This document shows, piece by piece, positions 56,924-64,000 of a stretch of DNA of 64,000 nucleotides. Source of the stretch: Dactylosporangium sp040605635 (lineage in GTDB: Bacteria > Actinomycetota > Actinomycetes > Mycobacteriales > Micromonosporaceae); NCBI RefSeq assembly GCF_040605635.1, contig NZ_JBEXDG010000045.1, positions 1 to 64,000 of the forward strand. The letters are read 5' to 3'. The notes beneath the pieces are model-generated. The model searched no databases and was not told the DNA's origin. It saw only the letters and a program-made list of their open reading frames with translations. Made by a program: the position numbers and the translations under genes. Each line of letters begins with the position of its first letter. The first letter of the stretch is position 1.

Positions 56924-56951
56924 GGTTCGAACGCACGCCAAGAATCACTCG
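56924..56951 (+). promoter_or_regulatory. Candidate ECF promoter ahead of sigma gene A
   Basis: The block GGTTC-N6-ACGC-C-AA-G-AATCACTCG ends 68 bp before the sigma ATG. An almost identical block stands 69 bp before the paralogous sigma gene at 59582. Shared sequence and equal spacing suggest a promoter read by one or both sigma factors (autoregulation). GTTCGAAC within it is a palindrome. Confidence 0.6.
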
Positions 56952-57019
56952 TATCAATGATGGTTCGTCTCGCGCACGAGGTGCAGCCTTGCCGTGCAGC
57001 AGAGCATGTGGAGGAGTAG

Positions 57020-57556
57020 ATGATCGTGACGTCCGGCAGGGCCGTCCGACCGCCGGCGCAGACCGTCGACGACCGGCTCAACGATCTGCACAGCAGATGC
57101 GCGAAACCGCTGACCAGCTACATCGTGAAACTCACCCTCGGCGACGTGCGGATGGCGGAGGACATCGTCCAGGAGACGTTCCTGCGGGCGTGGCGGTTCC
57201 TGAGCACCCACGAGGACCTCGACGTCGAGACGTTCGGCCCGTGGCTGTACACCGTCGCCCGGCGGCTGGTCATCGACATGCTCCGCAGCCGCCGGGCCCG
57301 GCCGGCCGAGGTGCTCGTCGACGACCTGACCAGAGTGCCGATGACGGACGACGACATCGACGGCGTGCTGACGACGCAGGCGGTGCGCAGCGCGCTGCTG
57401 CGACTGAGCCCGGAGCATCGTGGCGTGCTCATCGAGCTGTACTACCGTGGCCGTGCCGTGGCCGAGCTGGCGGAGGAGTACGGGGTGCCGATCGGGACCA
57501 TCAAGTCGCGCAGCTACTACGCGAAGCTGGCCCTGCGGACACACCTGGGTATGTGA
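57020..57556 (+). CDS. ECF RNA polymerase sigma factor (copy A)
   Basis: 178 residues. GGAGGAG lies just upstream of the ATG. Region 2 is present (LTSYIVKLTLGDVRMAEDIV, QETFLRAWRF, TVARRLVIDMLRSRRARPAE) and region 4 (ALLRLSPEHRGVLIELYYRG, VPIGTIKSRSYYAKLALRTH). It closely resembles the protein at 59046-59582 and has the same length. Probably controlled by one of the two anti-sigma proteins in this window. It ends 9 bp from the convergent lectin/GH46 gene. Confidence 0.93.
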   Translation: MIVTSGRAVRPPAQTVDDRLNDLHSRCAKPLTSYIVKLTLGDVRMAEDIVQETFLRAWRFLSTHEDLDVETFGPWLYTVARRLVIDMLRSRRARPAEVLVDDLTRVPMTDDDIDGVLTTQAVRSALLRLSPEHRGVLIELYYRGRAVAELAEEYGVPIGTIKSRSYYAKLALRTHLGM

Positions 57557-57565
57557 CCGCCGCGC

Positions 57566-58981
57566 TCATCCGCTGCCGGGCGGTGCCCAGCGCTGGTTGG
57601 TGCCGCCGTTGCAGTTCATCAGCAGGACGAACGCGTTGAGGGCCGGCTCGTCTGCGGGGACGCCGAGGCACAGACCGGAGGCGGTGTTGACCAGGCGCCC
57701 GCCGGTGAAGCGCCACTGCTGCGAGCCGCGCCCGTCGCACGGGTCGATCTCGACCGGGATGCTCGGGCTGAGCAGGTCGCCGCGGGGCTGGGCGCAGAAC
57801 GTGACCGCGCGTAGCGTGCCGTCCGGCTCGGCGGCCCACTGCTGGGCCTGGGTGCCGTTGCACGTCCAGGCCTTCATGTGGTTGCCGCCCTTCGCGACCC
57901 CGCCGTCGACGTCCAGGCACAGCCCCTCCGGCCCGATCACGGTGCCCTGCCTGCGGGTTCCCGGGTTGCCGCCCGGGTTGCCGGCAGGAGGTCCGCCGGT
58001 CGCGGGCGGTCCGCCGGCCGGCACCGACGGGCCAGGTCCGCCGGGACGCGTCGAGGTCTGGCCCGGCCGAGCGGAGGTCTGGCCCGGCCCGGGGGCCAAC
58101 GGCAGCGCCAGCGAAGGGACCAGGTCGAACGGGTTCAGGTCGATGAGTTTCCGGGTGCCGTACGGTGCCACGGTCAGCGGTGGTTCGAGCTGGTCGTGGT
58201 GGCCGTCGAGGAGGGCGGCCAGGGCGTCGACCCGGCCCACCTCGTACGGCCAGATCTGCTGATGTGCCGGCACCGCCGGGTCGGCCAGCATCGACCGGCG
58301 GACGTTGAGGAACGCCTCCAGCCAGGTGCGTTCGCCGACCTTGGCGAGGCTGCCGGCGGCTTTCGCGTCGGCCTGCCGCAGCAGCTCGGGCAGCCCGTCG
58401 GGGCCGGCGCCGCTGCCGTGCTGGATCAGCGAGTCGTAGATGACGGCGAGTCCCAGCGGTGTACTGACCCCCAGCTCGCGGGCCTGGTCCAGGGCGGGGG
58501 CGAAGTACCGTTCCTGCAGTACGTCATGCTGGGCGCGGCGGAAGCCGGCGTCGCCGCTGGCGGACTGCCAGGCCTGCGCGAACGTGGCGAGGCCGCTCAC
58601 GTCGTCGCTGTGCTTGCCGGCGAGCGTGGCCAGCACGGTGCCGTAGGTGCGGCTCAGGTCGTTGTCACCACTGCGGGTCGTGTAGCGGTGGATCACCTCG
58701 AGAGCCTCGCCGCCGGCGGTGGAGAAGTCACCGATGCCGGCGATGAAGCCACGCTGGTCGAAGTCGTTCACGACCCGCGCATACTGCGGGACCACGGAGT
58801 CGTGCAGCAGCACGCTCTCCAGCCGGTCGATGATGGTCCGCTGATCGGTGCTGAGCCGCAGGCCGGTCTGCCGGGCCCTCGCCACCAGCACCGCCGTCAC
58901 GGCCACGACGGCCACCACGACGCAGGCGGAGACGATCAGCTTCGCACGTCGTGCACCGGCGGCCCGGTCGTGCGTCGCCAA
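57566..58981 (-). CDS. GH46 chitosanase-like domain plus ricin-type lectin; catalytic Glu apparently missing
   Basis: 471 residues from the TTG at 58981, preceded by GGAGGA. N-terminal membrane helix or signal anchor (LIVSACVVVAVVAVTAVLVA), a GH46-like domain (about 45-275: LSTDQRTIIDRLESVLLHDS, GEALEVIHRYT, YFAPALDQARELG, AVIYDSLIQHG), a Pro/Gly linker, and a C-terminal beta-trefoil with AQQWAAEP, SQQWRF and NQRWAP. In active relatives the first helix carries ENGTTELQY or ENSS with the catalytic Glu; here the aligned residues are LLHDSVVPQY, so Glu becomes Leu, while the second acid (FDQRG) is kept. It may bind rather than cut chitosan-like polymers. It follows sigma gene B by 64 bp on the same strand. 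Confidence 0.8.
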   Translation of the reverse strand: MATHDRAAGARRAKLIVSACVVVAVVAVTAVLVARARQTGLRLSTDQRTIIDRLESVLLHDSVVPQYARVVNDFDQRGFIAGIGDFSTAGGEALEVIHRYTTRSGDNDLSRTYGTVLATLAGKHSDDVSGLATFAQAWQSASGDAGFRRAQHDVLQERYFAPALDQARELGVSTPLGLAVIYDSLIQHGSGAGPDGLPELLRQADAKAAGSLAKVGERTWLEAFLNVRRSMLADPAVPAHQQIWPYEVGRVDALAALLDGHHDQLEPPLTVAPYGTRKLIDLNPFDLVPSLALPLAPGPGQTSARPGQTSTRPGGPGPSVPAGGPPATGGPPAGNPGGNPGTRRQGTVIGPEGLCLDVDGGVAKGGNHMKAWTCNGTQAQQWAAEPDGTLRAVTFCAQPRGDLLSPSIPVEIDPCDGRGSQQWRFTGGRLVNTASGLCLGVPADEPALNAFVLLMNCNGGTNQRWAPPGSG

Positions 58982-59045
58982 TCCGTCCTCCTGCCCGCCG
59001 GTCCCCGGCCACCCTACGACAGCCCGCCGCGCCGCGCCCGCCGGT

Positions 59046-59582
59046 CTATTCATCCAGATAGGAGCGCAATGCGCGTTTGGCGTAATGGCTGCGGGAGCGC
59101 ACCGTACCGACCGGGACGCCGAGCTTCCGCGCGGTCTCCTCGAGGGAACGGTCGTGGAAGTACAGCTCGACGATGACCACCCGGTGCTCGGGCGACAGCC
59201 GCAGCAGGGCCCGGCGCATCCGGTCGGCCTCGACCATGCGCCCGACACCGTCCTCGTCGGCGGCGAACTGGCCGAGCTTGTCCATGGCGACCTCGGCCGG
59301 CCTGGCTCGTCTGGCCCGCAGCACGTCGATCACCAGGTGCCGGGCGACCGTGTACAGCCAGGGCCGCAGCGTGTCGATCTCGACGTCGTCGTGGCGGCTG
59401 AGGTGCCGCCAGGCCCTGGTGAACGTCTCCTGCACGACGTCCTCGGCGGCGGGACGGTCACCGAGCAGCAGGTTGATCACATAACCGGTCAGCGGCTCGC
59501 GGAACAGGGCGTGCAGGCGGGCGAGCTTGTCCGCGGCCGCGTGTGTCGGCTGCTGACCGGTGCCGCCCGATGCCACGACCAT
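59046..59582 (-). CDS. ECF RNA polymerase sigma factor (copy B)
   Basis: 178 residues using the second of two adjacent ATGs (59582), which gives a 4-nt gap after GGAGG; the first ATG (59585) leaves only 1 nt. Region 2 (LTGYVINLLLGDRPAAEDVV, QETFTRAWRHL, TVARHLVIDVLRARRARPAE) and region 4 (ALLRLSPEHRVVIVELYFHD, VPVGTVRSRSHYAKRALRSY). Paralogue of the sigma gene at 57020. It lies between the lectin B gene and the chitosanase-like gene, all on the minus strand. Confidence 0.93.
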   Translation of the reverse strand: MVVASGGTGQQPTHAAADKLARLHALFREPLTGYVINLLLGDRPAAEDVVQETFTRAWRHLSRHDDVEIDTLRPWLYTVARHLVIDVLRARRARPAEVAMDKLGQFAADEDGVGRMVEADRMRRALLRLSPEHRVVIVELYFHDRSLEETARKLGVPVGTVRSRSHYAKRALRSYLDE

Positions 59583-59651
59583 CATGCCTCCGTGTCTGTC
59601 CCGCCGCGCCGCAGGTTCGCCCGAACGCTGATCCCGACCCGAGGGTCGAGT

Positions 59652-59678
59652 CGAGTGATTGTTGCGTACAGGTGAACC
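59652..59678 (-). promoter_or_regulatory. Candidate ECF promoter ahead of sigma gene B
   Basis: On the minus strand, GGTTC-N6-ACGC-AA-C-AATCACTCG ends 69 bp before the ATG at 59582. It matches the block before sigma gene A apart from one missing C and one substitution in the spacer side. Its position, just after the lectin B stop, is the same as in copy A. Confidence 0.6.
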
Positions 59679-59730
59679 CCACGTCACGTCCGGCATCGGC
59701 GGACACGTCTGGCCTGGGCCGGGGCGCGGA

Positions 59731-60567
59731 TCAGCCGACCCGCGTCAGTTTCCAGATCTGGTTGGGCTTCGGCGCGGACGGGTCACCGTTGAGCTGCTGC
59801 ACCGCCGCGCCCTCGGCACCGCTGCCCGAAGGGATCGACAGCAGCATGTTGCTGGCCCGATTCTGGATGGCGTACGTCCCGCTGCCCGCCGGCGAGAAGC
59901 ACCAGCTCTGGTTGACGTTGCCGACCGCGTACGCCCACTGCTGCATCGTGGCGCCGTTGCCGGTGTTCGGGTTGTCCAGCGCCAGCCCGGAGTGCACGTT
60001 GACGAATTGGAAGCAGCCGCTGCCGGCCTCCGCGATCCGCCACTGCTCGGCCTCGCCGCTGCCGGCCGTCTGCACGATCTTGGCACCGTTGGCGGTCGCG
60101 CCGCCGAGGACCCCGGCGGCACGGCCGCTCTGCACGTTGACCAACTGCACGAGCACCCCTGCGGCCGGCACGACCGGACCAGCCGGCGGGGGCCCGGCGG
60201 CGGTCGTGGTGCCCGGGCCCGACGCCGGCTGGGTGCCCGGGTTCGTCGAGCCGGCCGGCGGGCGCTGGGATTGTGGTGGGCCCGACGGCGACCCCGACGG
60301 CACCGCGGACGACGCGCCGGTCGCCGGGTGGCCGGTCCCGGGCTCGTACCCGTCGACCGGCGGTCCTCCCGTGGCGCCCGGCCCCACCGCCTGCGGGGAC
60401 GGTTTCGCCGACCACTCGACCGTCGCGGCCCAGGTGATCGAGACCGCGGCGAGCACGACGGCCGCGACGGTCAGCAGTCGCCAGGCGGGCGGGAGCCCGG
60501 GTGCCCGGTGCGAACCGACCGGGGGCTCGTCGGGATCCACTGCGGGTGAGACCGCATCGTCATGCAC
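59731..60567 (-). CDS. Membrane-anchored ricin-type beta-trefoil lectin (copy B)
   Basis: 278 residues from the GTG at 60567, chosen because GGAAGCGGAG stands 7 nt upstream; the frame is open to an ATG at 60657 with no ribosome-binding site. Membrane helix (LLTVAAVVLAAVSITWAATV), Pro/Gly/Ser linker, and a trefoil domain with AEQWRIAEAG, NQSWCFSPAG and NQIWKLTRVG. It shares GCFxxxNVxSGLALDNP with copy A. It probably anchors in the membrane with the lectin outside. It lies between the anti-sigma B and sigma B genes. Confidence 0.88.
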   Translation of the reverse strand: MHDDAVSPAVDPDEPPVGSHRAPGLPPAWRLLTVAAVVLAAVSITWAATVEWSAKPSPQAVGPGATGGPPVDGYEPGTGHPATGASSAVPSGSPSGPPQSQRPPAGSTNPGTQPASGPGTTTAAGPPPAGPVVPAAGVLVQLVNVQSGRAAGVLGGATANGAKIVQTAGSGEAEQWRIAEAGSGCFQFVNVHSGLALDNPNTGNGATMQQWAYAVGNVNQSWCFSPAGSGTYAIQNRASNMLLSIPSGSGAEGAAVQQLNGDPSAPKPNQIWKLTRVG

Positions 60568-60705
60568 CGGGCGTCTCCGCTTCCTGGGTCCATCGTGCCG
60601 CGTGCCGTACCGCTGCCGAACTGCTTGCCGTGCCGCAAAGGACACAACGGTACTCATGCTTGGGATGTTCGAACGGCCGACCGGCCATCGGTCGCGCGGG
60701 CGGCC

Positions 60706-61434
60706 TCAGAAGCCGTTGCTGACCAGCAGCCGGTCGCCCTGGGCCAGCGCGAAGAACCTGATCTGGTCCCTGGCCACCGGGACCGTCCCGACGATCGTCT
60801 GCGGGCCGCCCGCGGCCACGCCGTGCGCGGCGACGTAGTTGCGTCCGTCGTGGGCCACGGCGAGCAGGTCGAACTCGGCACCGGGACGCAGCCCCACCGC
60901 GACGGCCCGCACGTCGGTGCCGCCCGCGCCGGGGGTCACGGTGATGGAGAGCTGGCCGCGGGCGCCCGTGCCGGTCTCGTCGCCGACAGGGACCCGGTCG
61001 TCGGTGGCCTTCGGGTAGACCAGGACCCCGCCGACGCCGAGGACCAGGCCGACGAGCAGCACCGTCGCGTAGCCGAGGACCCGCCGGGCACGCGACCCGG
61101 GCCGGCGGCCGGTGGGCCCGGTGGCGTCGCGGCGGGTTGTTGCCGGTCCGGTCGTCCCGCGGGCCGTGGTGGGCCCGGCAACGTCGCCGGTCGCGGCCGT
61201 GCCCGCCGACGTGGTGGTGGACCGTTCGAGCTCCGCCACCACGTCGGCGGGCAGGGCGGCGACGGCGACGGCGATCTCACTGGCCCGGTCCGCCTGCTCC
61301 TGGCAGTCCGCGCAGCGCAGCAGATGCTCCTCGAACCGTTCCTCTTGCCCGGCGTCGAGCGCACCGGTCAGATACAGGTCGATCTGGTCCTGGACGTGCG
61401 CCGCGGCCTGGCCCGATCGGTGGTTCGGTCCCAT
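60706..61434 (-). CDS. Zinc-finger anti-sigma factor, membrane-anchored (copy B)
   Basis: 242 residues from the ATG at 61434 (GAGGAG upstream). H-x3-C-x2-C in EEHLLRCADCQEQ, a Thr/Gly/Arg-rich cytoplasmic spacer (about 75-110, longer than in copy A), a membrane helix (LGYATVLLVGLVLGVGGVLV) and an RskA-like outer domain (GQLSITVTPGAGGTDVRAVA). First gene of the minus-strand set anti-sigma, lectin, sigma, chitosanase-like. It most probably restrains the sigma factor at 59046-59582, although either sigma factor is possible. Confidence 0.88.
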   Translation of the reverse strand: MGPNHRSGQAAAHVQDQIDLYLTGALDAGQEERFEEHLLRCADCQEQADRASEIAVAVAALPADVVAELERSTTTSAGTAATGDVAGPTTARGTTGPATTRRDATGPTGRRPGSRARRVLGYATVLLVGLVLGVGGVLVYPKATDDRVPVGDETGTGARGQLSITVTPGAGGTDVRAVAVGLRPGAEFDLLAVAHDGRNYVAAHGVAAGGPQTIVGTVPVARDQIRFFALAQGDRLLVSNGF

Positions 61435-62216
61435 CACGCTCAGCTCCTCTGTGCCTGCGGCGCGGCCGTCGGGTTGCTCATCGTGCCGCGGGCACGGTTC
61501 GTCAGGCCCGTCAGAGGATCTCACATCCGGAATCGCAGCGGCGGCTGCCTGCCTCGGGCCCGCCCCGAACAATAGTCTTCCCGTGCGGGGCACGGTACCC
61601 TGCGATTCCGCAGCCGGAGCCCGACCGGCCCGGCGTGCCGCCGGGTGGGGCGCTTCGCGTGCTGCCGCCCGAACCGCACCGGCATGGCTCGTCGCGCGCC
61701 GGCGGCCACGGGAACTGTCCGGGCCGCCCGCCAGTTGTTCCGCGTAGCCGGCGCGGACCTGCGGGTCGGCCGGATCTCCACCGCGCCGCCCGGAACAGCC
61801 GGACAACCCGTCGCTCGTTCCGCTCGAAGTGAAGGTGTCCGTGTAGGCCTTCGCCGGTCACCACGCCGGCGCGTGCGCTGACCTCACCGACGACGGCGAG
61901 GCGGGCGCGCCGCTGTGGGGCGCGGTCACCGGCGTCGGCCTCGCGGCCCAGCGCATCGGCCGGGCGGACGCCCACCGCAGCCGGCACGGCGCACCGGCGC
62001 GACGGCACGCGGCCGCATGCGTGCGGGGCTGGACATGACCCGGCGCAGGCCGCCGCGCTCGTCGCCGCGCCGGCGGTGTGAGACCACGGCCGGCCGCCGC
62101 GGTTCGCCGTCCGATTGGCGACATGGCGCTGCAATTCGGCCACAAGTCGCGCGACCTTCAATAGCGCCTGCCGGACCGCGTGGCCCGGCATCGCAGAAGG
62201 AAGGGAGCTGTACCGG
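61435..62216. other. Gene-poor spacer before the NRPS with inverted repeats
   Basis: 782 bp without a convincing gene. GGAATCGCAG (61529-61538) and CTGCGATTCC (61600-61609) form a perfect 10-bp inverted repeat, and between them CCGTGC-GGG-GCACGG (61581-61595) makes a tight hairpin; the whole looks like an operator or terminator structure. From about 61848 to 62036 one frame has gene-like G/C-ending codons after a stop (AFAGHHAGACADLTDDGEAG...), perhaps the remnant of a lost gene. AAGGGAG at 62201-62207 is the ribosome-binding site of the NRPS. Confidence 0.5.
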
Positions 62217-64000
62217 GTGTTGGAGAAGGCCACGACACGCATCCAGGAGGCGGACGCGATGACCGGCGTCCTGGGGTCCCGGCGGGCGACGCCCGTCGCG
62301 CCGCTCCAGGTCGGCTCCGAAGGCGCTGCCCCTGCCGTTGGCCTGGTCGCGGCCTCGTACGCGCAACGCCAGATGTGGTATCTGAGCCGCCTCGACGCCG
62401 AGACCGCCACCTACCTGGTGCCTCTGGCGTACCGGCTCCGCGGGCCGCTGGACGTGGCGGCGTTGTCGGCGGCGCTCGACGGACTGGTGGCCCGGCACGC
62501 CGCCCTGCGCACCACCCTGCGCACCACCCGAGAGCCGGCGGCGGACGCCACGGCTGGGCCGTCAGGTGCGGATGCCGTGCCGGACGGTGCTGCCCGGCGT
62601 CTGGTCCAGGTGGTCCACGACCCGTGCCCGGGGCTGTTGCGGGTGCACGACCTGAGCGGGCTGCCCGCGTGGCAACGCGATCAGGAAACGCAGACCCGGA
62701 TCCACGCCGAGGCGCGCACCCCGATCGACCTGGATCGCGGACCGGTGCTGCGCGCCGTCCTGCTGCGCTGCGCGCCGGAGGAGCACGTGCTCCTGCTGAC
62801 GATGCACCACGTCGCCGTCGACGAGTGGTCGCTCGGCATCCTGCACGACGAGTGGGAACGGCTCTACACCGCACACCGCACGGGGCGGCCGGCGGACCTC
62901 GGCCCGGTCGACGCCGACTGCCGCGACCACGCGGTGTGGCAGCACGACTGGCTCAGCGGCGCGGAGGCGGCCGCCCAGCGCGAATACTGGCGCGCCCAGC
63001 TCGCGGACGCACCCGCCGTCCTCGAACTGCCCACCCGCGGGCCTCGGCCCACCGTGCCGTCCAGCGCGGGGTCCACCCTGTCGTTCCCGCTGGACGTGTC
63101 GACCGAGGCGCTGATGGCGCTCTGCCATCGGATGGGCGTCTCTCCGTACATGGTCATGCTCGCCGCCGTGCAGGTGCTGCTGGCGCGCTGGACGGGGCAG
63201 CGCGACATCGTGGTGGGCACGCCCACGGCCAACCGGCAGCGGCCCGAGGTGCAGAAACTCGTCGGGCTGCTGCTGAACACCGTCGCCATCCGTGCCCGGC
63301 TGGACGACAACCCGTCGTTCGAGACGCTGCTCGATCGGGTGCGTACCGCCGCTCTCGAGGCCCTGGGCAACGAGGAGCTTCCCTTCGAGGCGTTGCTCGA
63401 GTCGCTGCGCCCGGCCCGCCATCCCGGCTTCACCCCGCTGTTCCAGGTGATGTTCGTGTACGGCCGGGAGGCGGCGCCACCGCGCCTCGACGGCCTCGAG
63501 GTCACCCCGCTCGAGGTACCCGGCAACACCGCCAAGTTCGACCTCACCGTGTCGGTGCGGGAGAACACCGACGGCGTGCGAACCGTGCTGGAATACCGCA
63601 CCGACCTGTTCGACGACGACACGATGGTCCGCCTCGCCGGACACTTCCAGACGCTGCTGCGATCGCTGGTGGCCGACCCCGGCGCGCCGGTCGGCTCGGC
63701 CGCGATGCTCGCCCCCGGCGAGTACCGGCAGCTCGTCGCGGAGTGGAACCGCACCGCCACCCCCGCCGAGCCGGACGACCTGGTCCACGTGCTGATCGAG
63801 CAGCAGGCGCGCCGGACCCCCGACGGCGTGGCGGTGACCGACGGCGACACCGCGCTGACATACCACGAGCTGGATACGTGGGCCGAGGCACTGGCGGAGA
63901 CGCTGCGCCAGCGGGGCGTCGGCATCGGTGGCCTGGCGGGTGTGCTCCTGCCACGCTCGGTCCCGTTCGCCGTGGCGGTCCTCGCCGTGCTGAAGACCGG
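62217..64000 (+). CDS. Non-ribosomal peptide synthetase, condensation domain and start of adenylation domain (partial)
   Basis: GTG start with AAGGGAG 9 nt upstream; the gene runs off the right edge. About 595 residues are visible. The condensation domain begins VAASYAQRQMWYLSRLD (C1) and has MHHVAVDEWSLG (the HHxxxD active site, with Glu where Gly is usual), VGTPTANRQRPEVQKLVGLL (C5) and HPGFTPLFQVMFVYG. After a linker an adenylation domain starts (NRTATPAEPDDLVHVLIEQQ, LTYHELDTWAEALAETLRQR, VAVLAVLKTG, where it is cut). Because the protein opens with a condensation domain, it either extends a chain from another synthetase or acylates the first residue. Confidence 0.95.
   Translation, partial: MLEKATTRIQEADAMTGVLGSRRATPVAPLQVGSEGAAPAVGLVAASYAQRQMWYLSRLDAETATYLVPLAYRLRGPLDVAALSAALDGLVARHAALRTTLRTTREPAADATAGPSGADAVPDGAARRLVQVVHDPCPGLLRVHDLSGLPAWQRDQETQTRIHAEARTPIDLDRGPVLRAVLLRCAPEEHVLLLTMHHVAVDEWSLGILHDEWERLYTAHRTGRPADLGPVDADCRDHAVWQHDWLSGAEAAAQREYWRAQLADAPAVLELPTRGPRPTVPSSAGSTLSFPLDVSTEALMALCHRMGVSPYMVMLAAVQVLLARWTGQRDIVVGTPTANRQRPEVQKLVGLLLNTVAIRARLDDNPSFETLLDRVRTAALEALGNEELPFEALLESLRPARHPGFTPLFQVMFVYGREAAPPRLDGLEVTPLEVPGNTAKFDLTVSVRENTDGVRTVLEYRTDLFDDDTMVRLAGHFQTLLRSLVADPGAPVGSAAMLAPGEYRQLVAEWNRTATPAEPDDLVHVLIEQQARRTPDGVAVTDGDTALTYHELDTWAEALAETLRQRGVGIGGLAGVLLPRSVPFAVAVLAVLKT

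Overview
The window is very GC-rich, with strong G/C preference at third codon positions, many GTG/TTG starts and many 4-base start/stop overlaps. Together with a type VII (ESX) secretion locus, a Streptomyces-type 'conservon', ECF sigma factors with zinc-finger anti-sigma partners, and the start of a non-ribosomal peptide synthetase (NRPS), this points to a filamentous actinomycete. The Actinoplanes/Micromonospora group is likely, but that is an inference from gene content. No rRNA, tRNA, CRISPR array or insertion sequence was seen.

Region A (1-35566) is a large ESX locus. A leftward run encodes EccD, EccB, two WXG100 proteins, a 117-aa small protein, an EspB/PPE-like helical protein with a Gly-rich tail, a YbaB-like protein, a 112-aa protein, and then a 5880-codon multidomain ORF. 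That ORF has a WXG-like N-terminus, a papain-fold domain, two RelA/SpoT-like domains, long beta-rich parts and an OTU-like Cys motif. It is followed by a degenerate ADP-ribosyltransferase-fold protein and a beta-helix protein cut by the window edge. Divergently, EccC (three P-loops) runs rightward, followed by a convergent mycosin whose catalytic His codon reads Arg, then two rightward genes; the second carries another degenerate ADP-ribosyltransferase-like domain. A compact 101-codon ORF with convincing codon usage lies inside the giant ORF in another frame.

Region B (35557-43180, minus strand) is one co-directional block: an unknown protein, an Amt ammonium channel, a membrane sensor without a kinase, then a conservon (NIT-domain histidine kinase, roadblock protein, DUF742 protein, small GTPase). 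It looks like a nitrogen-sensing module.

Region C (43265-49837, minus strand) is a sugar-uptake operon: a stand-alone MalK C-terminal regulatory domain lacking the ATPase, a binding protein, two permeases (one with an extracellular CnaB-like insert), trehalose synthase, and a WhiA-like protein lacking the DNA-binding domain.

Region D (50170-61434) holds a uroporphyrinogen-III-synthase-like/winged-helix regulator and a duplicated regulatory module: two anti-sigma proteins, two membrane-anchored ricin-type lectins, two ECF sigma factors of 178 aa each, two convergent LuxR-type regulators lacking their ATPase domains, and a GH46 chitosanase-like lectin protein. A conserved promoter-like block sits at nearly the same distance ahead of both sigma genes.

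Region E (61435-64000) is a 782-bp gene-poor spacer followed by the first condensation domain and the beginning of an adenylation domain of an NRPS that runs off the right edge. A recurring theme is enzyme or regulator families that have lost catalytic residues or whole domains.
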